Under the pieces are notes generated by a model. The model did no database searches. It was not told the origin of the DNA and saw only the letters and a program-made list of their open reading frames with translations. Below are positions 1 through 6,360 of a DNA stretch of 6,778 nucleotides, piece after piece (the first letter of the stretch is position 1; each line of letters starts with the position of its first letter). This DNA comes from an uncultured Oscillospiraceae bacterium (GTDB lineage Bacteria > Bacillota > Clostridia > Oscillospirales > Acutalibacteraceae), in contig CABUCT010000065.1 in NCBI GenBank assembly GCA_902490145.1, positions 1-6,778 of the forward strand, read 5' to 3'. A program made the translations under genes and the position numbers.

Positions 1-118
1 GGGCGGATTGTGTTCGGCTTTTCTCACTCTAAATGTGGATTTTAAAAAATTGTTAGATATGACGACTTTGAAAAATGTGTTGTGCACTTAATTTGCGTCT
101 ATTATAGGAAGGAATATT

Positions 119-2323
119 ATGAATTATCTTGATTTTGTAAATGTTCGTATGGGAACCGATACGGTGCCCAGATTTTCAAATGGAAATACACAGCCTATGA
201 CGTCTATGCCGTTTGGTATGAACAATTTTATTGTTGAGACCAGAGGATACGGTACATATGAAATTTTTAATGCGACCGATCGGGTAACTACCGGTATAAG
301 ACTTACTCATTGCTCAAACCGCTGGCTTGGTGATTACGGTCATTTCACATTTATGCCGCGTTCAGATGATGCAAGAGAGGCAATTGGAAATTTCACATGT
401 TTTCGACCGGAGGAAACCGTTATGTCTCCGCATGAGGTCATAGTGGATTTTCAGCTTCAGAGAGCAAAGCTTCATCTTGTCCCTACCGAACGCGGTGCCA
501 TGGGTCGTGTTAAATACACCCATTTTGATGGGACAAAGCGTTTTTATATTTGTCTTACCGAAGGAGCAAAATTAGAAATAGATGCAAAAAACAATCGAAT
601 AGTGGGTTATACGAGATGCCATTACAATGAAGTTCCAGATAACTTTGCACTTTATTTTGTAATTGATTTTGACAGAAAAATAGAAACTCAGGTGTTTAAC
701 AAAGAACGTGAAGAAATAACTTGCGAAAATCATGATTATACCGGAAACACTATTATGGCGAATATTGCTTTTGAAGGTGATATAAATGATTATGAAATCC
801 GTCTTGCTTCCTCTTTTATCAGTATTGAGCAGGCGATTGTGAATTTAAATCGAGAAATAATCGGTCGTTCTTTTGAGGATATTAGGGAAACTGCAGTTGG
901 TGCGTGGGAATCAATTCTTTCTAAAATTGAAATTGATGCTGATGATGAGATAAAAAAGACTTTCTACAGCTGCCTTTATCGTATGTTCCTTTTCCCACGT
1001 ACATTTTATGAATTTGACAGTGAAGGCAAGATGATTCATTACAGCCCTGCAAACGGAAATGTTTTGGAAGGCGTAATGTACACCGATAACGGATTTTGGG
1101 ATACATATAAAACTGTATATCCTCTTTATTCAATAGTGCTTTCGGATAAATACAGAGAAATGTGTGAAGGCTTCCTGAATTTTTATAAAGAATCAGGATG
1201 GCTGCCCCGCTGGCTAAATCCCGGAGCAGTCGATTGCATGCCCGGAACATCAATTGATAATGTTTTTGCCGATGCGGTTGAAAAGGGAATAGTAACCGAC
1301 AAAAATGATATTGAACTCATGCTTGAAGCTATGATGAAGCATGCAAATACAGCGAGTCCGGTCGGTAAATATGGAAGAGAGGGAATTGAGGATTATATAA
1401 AATATCATTATGTTCCTTCTGAACACTTGGAAAGTGTTAATAAAACTCAAGATTATGCTTACGGCGATTTCAGTATAGCTAAAATTGCACAGACTCTCGG
1501 AAAGACAGACATTGCACAGGAATATTTTGAACGTTCAAAGAATTATCAAAATATTTTTGATACAAAAGAAACCTTTATGCGTGCCCGTAACAAGCAGGGA
1601 CAGATGCGTGAAGACTGGACTCAGTTTGATTGGGGCGGAGATTATACCGAGGGAGGACCTTGGCAAAATTCTTTTGCGGTATTTCATGATTTCCATGGCT
1701 TTGCAAAGCTTATGGGAGGAAGAGAAGGTATGATCAAAAAACTGGATAAGCTTTTTGATACGCCGCCGTATTTTAACTGCTATGGTTACCGTCATCTTAT
1801 TCATGAGATGAGCGAAATGGCATCTGTTGATTTTGGTCAGTGTGCACTGTCAAATCAGCCAAGCTTTCATATACCTTATCTTTATGCTTATATGGGAGAA
1901 AAAAATAAAACGGCTTATTGGGTTAGGAAAGCCTTAAGGGAATTATTTAACAGCTCTGCTTCGGGATATCCGGGAGATGAAGATAACGGAAGCACAAGCG
2001 GGTGGTATGTCTTTTCGGCACTCGGATTTTATCCTGTTTGTCCGACCGTTCCGCAATATGTTATCGGTTCTCCTGCTGTTAAAAAGGCAGTAATTCATAC
2101 AGACAGCGGAACTGATTTTGTGATTCGAGCAGAAGAAAATACCGATGGAACTGTATATTGGAAATCAGCTTGGCTGAACGGACAGGAGCTCAAGACAACG
2201 TATATAAATCACAACGACATAAAAAATGGAGGAACACTTTGTTTTGAGATGTCAAGCGAGCCTTCTGAGACAAGCTATGAGGATTGTCAGCTTCCTTATT
2301 CGCTTTCTAAGGATGAAAAGTAG
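119..2323 (+). CDS. GH92 family alpha-mannosidase, cytoplasmic type, probably alpha-1,2-acting
   Basis: A 734-residue protein, a normal length for glycoside hydrolase family 92 (calcium-dependent, inverting exo-alpha-mannosidases). Family signatures seen: an N-terminal SNGNTQPMTSMPFGM block (residues 20-34), TEGGPWQ with Glu511, HEMSEM at 562-567, NQPSFHIPYLY near 580, and GDEDNG followed by SGWYVFSALGFYPV near 619-640. From memory of Bacteroides BT3990 (acid Glu533, bases Asp642/Asp644, specificity residues His584-Glu585), a constant offset of 22 maps these to Glu511, Asp620/Asp622 and His562-Glu563. The active site therefore looks intact and the alpha-1,2 His-Glu pair is present; Trp69 may match the specificity Trp88. 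There is no signal peptide or membrane segment, so it should act in the cytoplasm on imported oligosaccharides. The ATG is preceded by GGAAGG (107-112) at a 6-base spacing. It lies 120 bases before the GH38 gene. The family is near certain; linkage specificity is inferred. Confidence 0.95.
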   Translation: MNYLDFVNVRMGTDTVPRFSNGNTQPMTSMPFGMNNFIVETRGYGTYEIFNATDRVTTGIRLTHCSNRWLGDYGHFTFMPRSDDAREAIGNFTCFRPEETVMSPHEVIVDFQLQRAKLHLVPTERGAMGRVKYTHFDGTKRFYICLTEGAKLEIDAKNNRIVGYTRCHYNEVPDNFALYFVIDFDRKIETQVFNKEREEITCENHDYTGNTIMANIAFEGDINDYEIRLASSFISIEQAIVNLNREIIGRSFEDIRETAVGAWESILSKIEIDADDEIKKTFYSCLYRMFLFPRTFYEFDSEGKMIHYSPANGNVLEGVMYTDNGFWDTYKTVYPLYSIVLSDKYREMCEGFLNFYKESGWLPRWLNPGAVDCMPGTSIDNVFADAVEKGIVTDKNDIELMLEAMMKHANTASPVGKYGREGIEDYIKYHYVPSEHLESVNKTQDYAYGDFSIAKIAQTLGKTDIAQEYFERSKNYQNIFDTKETFMRARNKQGQMREDWTQFDWGGDYTEGGPWQNSFAVFHDFHGFAKLMGGREGMIKKLDKLFDTPPYFNCYGYRHLIHEMSEMASVDFGQCALSNQPSFHIPYLYAYMGEKNKTAYWVRKALRELFNSSASGYPGDEDNGSTSGWYVFSALGFYPVCPTVPQYVIGSPAVKKAVIHTDSGTDFVIRAEENTDGTVYWKSAWLNGQELKTTYINHNDIKNGGTLCFEMSSEPSETSYEDCQLPYSLSKDEK

Positions 2324-2352
2324 AAAATACAAGACTATTTTTAATAAAACCC

Positions 2353-2381
2353 TTGATTTTATTTGGAATGTTCTATATAAT
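2353..2381 (+). promoter_or_regulatory. Sigma-A-type promoter for the GH38 gene
   Basis: TTGATT (2353-2358) and a perfect TATAAT (2376-2381) are separated by exactly 17 bases. This predicts a start near 2388 and a leader of about 55 bases before the ATG at 2444. The site lies in the 120-base gap after the GH92 stop, so the GH38 and HAD genes could be transcribed independently of, or in addition to, read-through from GH92. The -35 hexamer matches consensus at 4 of 6 positions. No operator or catabolite-repression palindrome was recognised next to it. Confidence 0.65.
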
Positions 2382-2431
2382 AAATGTGTTTTAGCTTGTT
2401 TTTTCACAGGAAAGAACAACCAATGATTTTT

Positions 2432-2436
2432 GGAGG
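2432..2436 (+). promoter_or_regulatory. Ribosome binding site fixing the GH38 start
   Basis: GGAGG sits 7 bases before the ATG at 2444. An in-frame ATG upstream at 2384 would add 20 residues, but it has no Shine-Dalgarno sequence and lies just beyond the -10 box, before the predicted transcription start. The 2444 start also puts the conserved N-terminal strand of GH38 (residues 6-14, ahead of HWD) where the family expects it. Confidence 0.85.
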
Positions 2437-2443
2437 AAAAAAT

Positions 2444-5293
2444 ATGGGCAACAAAAAATACACAATGCATGTTGTCAGCGGTACTCACTGGGACAGAGAG
2501 TGGCGTCATACTGCCGAACAGTCGAAGCTGCGTCTGGTCGACCTTATGGACAACATCATAAACATTCTTGAGACAAAGGATTCTTATAAATGCTTCTGTG
2601 TTGACGGCGGTATGATAGTTATCGAGGATTATCTTGCAGTTCGTCCCGAAAACAGAGAACGTATTAAAAAGCTTATAGAAGCTAAGAAAATGTGGGTCGT
2701 AAATTGGTATACCCTTCCTGAAACTAATACGGTAGCTCCTGAATCTCTTATACGTAACCTTCTTAAGGGACATGAGATGGCTTCCGAATTCGGTGGCGGT
2801 ATGAAATCGGGATACACCGCAACCTCATACGGTCAGAATTCTCAGATGCCTCAGCTTTACAGAGGTTTTGATATAGACACCGCAATTTTCTACCGCGGAA
2901 CAAATAAGCACGTTATCAAAACCCCTCTCTTTAAATGGATTGGTTCCGACGGTTCTGAGCTTGATACTCTTCGCACCTTTGACGAAGTAACCAGAACAAA
3001 TTGGTTCTTCTATGTTCACAGTGCAATTGTTCTCGGAAAAGAGACTGCAAAGGATCTTAACTATTATTACAATATTGATGAAGTTCCTGTTCATATGTCC
3101 GATATGGATCTTTATGAAAAGGCATTTACTCTTCTTAATGAGGATTTCGATTATATCCATGATCCCGAAGTGTTCAAGAGAGGTATTGATAATATCCGTA
3201 AGCAGACCATGCCTTATGCGATCGGCAATCATCTGCTTGCACTGAACATGGAAGATAACGACGAGCCTTACAGATATCTGCCTGAAATGATGGAAGATAT
3301 GAATAAGGCTTGTGAGGATATTGAATTTGTTCAGGAATCACTTGATGACTATATGGATACGATTCGTTCTGTCATGAAGCCTGAAGATATGTATGAACAT
3401 CATGGCGAGCTCCGTTATACCACTATGGAATATGGCAACTTTAACTCACTTTACGGTGCAACCCATTCCTCCAGAATTAAACTTAAAATCCTCAATGACA
3501 AGTGCGAAAATTATCTTGTAAATCAGGCGGAACCTCTTGCTTCATTCGCATCCTTCTATGGAAAAGAGTATCCCCGTACCAACATTGACCGTGCTTGGGA
3601 CTTCTTGCTTAAATGCCACGCTCATGATTCAATCTGCGGTGCTGCAGTTGACAGAGCACATGATGATATGCTTTATAACTTCTCGGTTGCTCAGACTGTT
3701 GCAGAAGAAGTTACAAACCGTAGTGTAATGGCACTTTATAATCAGGTTAACACCTCAAAAGATTTTGAACCGACCGATCATATCATCACTGTTTATAACA
3801 CCATGCCCTTTGCCCGTAAGGAAATAATCCCGCTGGTAATTGATACTCCAAAGGGAGCTGTAAAGGGTAAAGCATTTGCCGGAATAGCCGGTCAGAGCAT
3901 GGCTGATGAATTTTATGATATTTTCGATAAAGACGGAAATAAACTTGAGTATACCGAACTTTCATGTGATCAGATCACCATGGGTGTTGAACGTGAGATG
4001 GATACTAAAGCAAACCGTTTTGTTGTTAAGAGAAGAAGAATCCTTCTTGAGGTTAATGTTCCTGCTTTCGGATATGCAACCTATGCAATGCGTTTCCGCG
4101 GACCCGAATTCGTTTATGAACCGCAAATCGGTGAAAACAGAAAGCTTATTGCTCGTGACTGCGGTGTTCTTGAAAACGACAACCTTAAGGTTGTTATCAA
4201 TCCTAACGGTACTTTCTCTCTCACCAATAAAAAGACCGGAAAGACCATGGATAATATGCACTATTTCACCGATACAGGTGAGACCGGAAGTGCACATGTA
4301 AGCTGTGAGCCTACACGTAACTATGTTGTTACAAGCCATGGTGCTCATGCTACTATAACCATGATGGAATCAAATCTCCAGAGAGGTACTTTCAAGATTG
4401 ATCTTTCAATGATGATTCCTGCTGCTGCAACTCTTGACAGCAAAGAGCGTCTGACCGAAATGAAAGAACTTCCTATCACCTATTACCTCACCCTTGAAAA
4501 GGGAAGCGATATTCTTAAGATCAAAACTGTTCTTAACAATGACTGTCGTGATCACAAGCTTTGCGTAAACTTCCCTTCAAAGGTTGATACCGATTGGGTA
4601 ATTTCCGAAAGTGCTTGGGATGTTGCCAAGAGAACTATCAAATGGACTGAGGACGGCGACAACCAGGAGAAATTCTTCGCATTCCAGCCAATGCAGAACT
4701 TCCTCGATCTTTATGACGGAAAAGAAGGTTTGGCTCTTCTCAATAAGGGTCTTCGCGAATACGAGATTCAGGATGATGAGAACCGCACAATTAAACTCAC
4801 CCTCCTGCGCACACAACGTGCATATATGACCGCTGCATGGGATATGACTCCGGATGAGCTTGCTCAGTATACCGGTCAGCATTCTATCGGCAAGATGGAA
4901 TTTGAATATGCATTATACCCGCATACCGGCGATTGGCAGGAAGCTAATGTATACCAGAAGTCATATGGCTTTAAGACTACTATGAATGCTATTAAGGGAG
5001 TTGTTAAGGACGGTGCTCTTCCTGTTGCCGGAAGCTTCCTTTCAATTTCTGATACAGATCGCATCATGATGTCTGCTCTTAAACAGTCTGAAGACGGAAA
5101 GGGAACAATTGTTCGTTTATTCAACACAACCGGAGAAACTGTTAAATTTGACGTTTCAACTATCCTTCCTGTAAGCAAAGTAAGTGAAGTACAGCTTAAC
5201 GAAAAATTTGTAAAGGATGTAGAATTCAAAGACGGAAAATTCAGTGCCGAGCTTGGACCGCACAAAATTGTAACCTTTATGCTTGAAGCATAA
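2444..5293 (+). CDS. GH38-family alpha-mannosidase homologue with the catalytic Asp replaced by Thr
   Basis: A 949-residue protein, a typical length for bacterial GH38. In order: an N-terminal zinc-site motif GTHWDREW (His15, Asp17); DGGMIVIEDYLAVRPENRE, typical of the catalytic barrel; ESLIRNLLKGHEMASEFGG; the block GYTATSYGQNSQMPQ (residues 123-137); GFDIDTAIFYRG; a helical middle region from GELR near 320; CHAHDSICG (391-399, His394 a probable zinc ligand); then a beta-rich C-terminal half with family phrases such as NDNLKVVINPNGTFSLTNKKTGK and FEYALYPHTGDW. Known GH38 enzymes are zinc-dependent retaining mannosidases with a nucleophile and metal-ligand Asp in a P-D-S/P-F-G block (Asp204 in Drosophila Golgi mannosidase II). 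Here that position is Thr127, and no Asp occurs between residues 121 and 139. The frame is unbroken, so it is not an obvious pseudogene. Without a signal peptide it should be cytoplasmic. The family is secure; activity is open: inactive, or a divergent subfamily with other chemistry. Confidence 0.93.
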   Translation: MGNKKYTMHVVSGTHWDREWRHTAEQSKLRLVDLMDNIINILETKDSYKCFCVDGGMIVIEDYLAVRPENRERIKKLIEAKKMWVVNWYTLPETNTVAPESLIRNLLKGHEMASEFGGGMKSGYTATSYGQNSQMPQLYRGFDIDTAIFYRGTNKHVIKTPLFKWIGSDGSELDTLRTFDEVTRTNWFFYVHSAIVLGKETAKDLNYYYNIDEVPVHMSDMDLYEKAFTLLNEDFDYIHDPEVFKRGIDNIRKQTMPYAIGNHLLALNMEDNDEPYRYLPEMMEDMNKACEDIEFVQESLDDYMDTIRSVMKPEDMYEHHGELRYTTMEYGNFNSLYGATHSSRIKLKILNDKCENYLVNQAEPLASFASFYGKEYPRTNIDRAWDFLLKCHAHDSICGAAVDRAHDDMLYNFSVAQTVAEEVTNRSVMALYNQVNTSKDFEPTDHIITVYNTMPFARKEIIPLVIDTPKGAVKGKAFAGIAGQSMADEFYDIFDKDGNKLEYTELSCDQITMGVEREMDTKANRFVVKRRRILLEVNVPAFGYATYAMRFRGPEFVYEPQIGENRKLIARDCGVLENDNLKVVINPNGTFSLTNKKTGKTMDNMHYFTDTGETGSAHVSCEPTRNYVVTSHGAHATITMMESNLQRGTFKIDLSMMIPAAATLDSKERLTEMKELPITYYLTLEKGSDILKIKTVLNNDCRDHKLCVNFPSKVDTDWVISESAWDVAKRTIKWTEDGDNQEKFFAFQPMQNFLDLYDGKEGLALLNKGLREYEIQDDENRTIKLTLLRTQRAYMTAAWDMTPDELAQYTGQHSIGKMEFEYALYPHTGDWQEANVYQKSYGFKTTMNAIKGVVKDGALPVAGSFLSISDTDRIMMSALKQSEDGKGTIVRLFNTTGETVKFDVSTILPVSKVSEVQLNEKFVKDVEFKDGKFSAELGPHKIVTFMLEA

Positions 5294-5305
5294 TTGAATC
5301 AAAAA

Positions 5306-5334
5306 ATACCTCCCGTCGTCAAGGCGGGAGGTAT
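5306..5334 (+). terminator. Intercistronic stem-loop, possible partial terminator or mRNA stabiliser
   Basis: A 12-bp stem (5306-5317 with 5323-5334; one U-G pair at 5316/5324, the rest Watson-Crick) closes a 5-base loop, GTCAA. It begins 12 bases after the GH38 stop and ends 19 bases before the HAD start. On the + strand it is followed by TATAAATTT-like sequence with only a short U run, so full termination is doubtful; attenuation or protection of the GH38 mRNA 3' end is more likely. On the opposite strand the stem would be followed by six T's, but no gene converges on it. The left arm contains CCTCC, which could alternatively pair with the HAD Shine-Dalgarno GGAG at 5344-5347. Confidence 0.5.
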
Positions 5335-5341
5335 AAATTTA

Positions 5342-5347
5342 AAGGAG
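5342..5347 (+). promoter_or_regulatory. Ribosome binding site fixing the HAD gene start
   Basis: AAGGAG lies 6 bases before the ATG at 5354. The reading frame stays open back to a TTG at 5294, but that start has no ribosome binding site and would translate through the intercistronic stem-loop, so it is not used here. Confidence 0.85.
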
Positions 5348-5353
5348 AACAAT

Positions 5354-6340
5354 ATGAGTTTTTTTAACATTCCCTCTATCGGTTGTTTTGATGAGGATTG
5401 TGGATTTATTAAGCTTGATAAATGCAGCGACGGATTTTACGAGGTTGGTAAAAACGGTGTAAAGTCCATTACCGCAACCGGTGATAAAAAGGTTGAATTT
5501 ATCGCATTTGAGGATAAGACAATCGCTTATGTTAAGTCGTCAATGGGGTATCCGGCATATTATCCGGTTCACGAAGTGAAATTTGAAAAACCGCTTAAAG
5601 CAGTACTTATGGATCTCGACGGAACAAGTGTTCGTTCTGAAGAATTTTGGATCTGGATCATCGAAATGACAACTGCAAGTTTGCTCGGCAATCCTGATTT
5701 CAAGCTTGAGGAAGCCGATCTTCCCTTTGTTTCGGGACACAGCGTTTCAGAACATCTTCAGTATTGCATAAATAAATACTGCCCTGATAAGACTATTGAG
5801 GAAGCCCGTGATTTTTATTTTGAACACACTCATCGTGAGATGAATGAGATTCTTGAAGGAAGAGGAAAAGAAGGTGCATTCGTACCATCTCCCGGAATCA
5901 AGGAATTTTTGCTTGCTCTTAAGAAAAAGGGAGTAAAAATCGGACTTGTAACTTCCGGACTTTATGAAAAAGCTTGGCCCGAAATTATGTCGGCATTTAA
6001 GACTCTTGATATGGGTATGCCCGCAGAGGAATTTTATGATGCTTCCATAACAGCCGGTTATCCGCTTCGCAAGGGTTCTGTCGGAACACTCGGAGAGCTC
6101 TCTCCAAAGCCACATCCGTGGCTTTATGCTGAGGTTGCCCGCGTTGGACTTGGAATTCCGTTTGAAGACAGAAACAACGTTGTTGGTATTGAAGACAGCG
6201 GTGCAGGTGTCGTTTCCATAAAACTTGCAGGTTTCCCGACAATCGGAATCGGCGGTGGAAACATAGAAAAGAGTGGAACAAAACCTCTTTGTGACTACTA
6301 TTGTGAAAATTTTGATGAGATATTGAAGATAATCGATTAG
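5354..6340 (+). CDS. HAD-superfamily hydrolase (phosphatase / beta-phosphoglucomutase-like) with N-terminal extension
   Basis: A 328-residue protein. The HAD core begins near residue 83: motif I is MDLDGT (Asp87 nucleophile, Asp89 acid/base), motif II is LVTSG (Thr200/Ser201), motif III is SPKPHP (Lys252), and motif IV is GIEDSGAG (Glu280, Asp281). A helical cap of about 100 residues lies between motifs I and II, as in subclass I enzymes such as beta-phosphoglucomutase and small sugar-phosphate phosphatases. All catalytic residues are present, so a magnesium-dependent phosphoryl-transfer enzyme is expected. Two features are unusual: about 80 residues, rich in likely beta strands, precede motif I, and a longer than usual segment (PLRKGSVGTLGELS) lies before motif III. 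It is soluble, without a signal peptide. It lies 60 bases after GH38, in the same direction, so it is probably co-transcribed. Its substrate is not readable from sequence; a hexose or mannose phosphate is a context guess. Confidence 0.9.
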   Translation: MSFFNIPSIGCFDEDCGFIKLDKCSDGFYEVGKNGVKSITATGDKKVEFIAFEDKTIAYVKSSMGYPAYYPVHEVKFEKPLKAVLMDLDGTSVRSEEFWIWIIEMTTASLLGNPDFKLEEADLPFVSGHSVSEHLQYCINKYCPDKTIEEARDFYFEHTHREMNEILEGRGKEGAFVPSPGIKEFLLALKKKGVKIGLVTSGLYEKAWPEIMSAFKTLDMGMPAEEFYDASITAGYPLRKGSVGTLGELSPKPHPWLYAEVARVGLGIPFEDRNNVVGIEDSGAGVVSIKLAGFPTIGIGGGNIEKSGTKPLCDYYCENFDEILKIID

Positions 6341-6360
6341 TTATTATCTAAAATAAATTT

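Noticed and set aside
1..9. GGGCGGATT at the window start, inverse to AATCCGCC at 6737-6744, as terminal inverted repeats of a mobile element
   Set aside because: The 3' copy is already explained as an arm of stem P5, the match is only 8 bases, and there is no transposase or target duplication; chance is the simplest explanation.
100..105. TATTAT as a -10 box for GH92
   Set aside because: Transcription would start at or beyond the GGAAGG ribosome site, and there is no -35 at proper spacing. No convincing GH92 promoter is visible in 1-118.
921..1253. Antisense ORF inside GH92, and similar antisense ORFs across GH38 and HAD
   Set aside because: They have no ribosome binding sites or recognisable domains, and their Cys/Ile/Arg-rich composition is typical of shadows of the real coding strand.
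1853..1861. Asn-Gln-Pro in GH92 where many Bacteroides enzymes have Asn-Glu-Pro, first read as loss of a specificity Glu
   Set aside because: The spacing to Glu511 and Asp620 shows that the BT3990 His584-Glu585 pair corresponds to His562-Glu563, which is present. The Gln appears to be a lineage variant at another position.
2343..2363. Inverted repeat AATAAAA/TTTTATT after GH92 as a terminator
   Set aside because: The stem is A-T only, has no following T run, and overlaps the -35 region of the GH38 promoter.
2384..2443. Longer GH38 start at the ATG at 2384
   Set aside because: It has no Shine-Dalgarno sequence, it lies 3 bases after the -10 box and before the likely transcript start, and the added residues have no family match; GGAGG before 2444 decides the start.
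5294..5353. TTG start at 5294 for the HAD gene
   Set aside because: It would translate through the intercistronic stem-loop and lacks a ribosome binding site; ATG 5354 has AAGGAG 6 bases upstream.
6327..6349. AGATAAT/ATTATCT hairpin over the HAD stop codon as a terminator
   Set aside because: It is a 7-bp stem that is almost all A-T, with a 9-base loop and A-rich rather than T-rich sequence after it; too weak to call.
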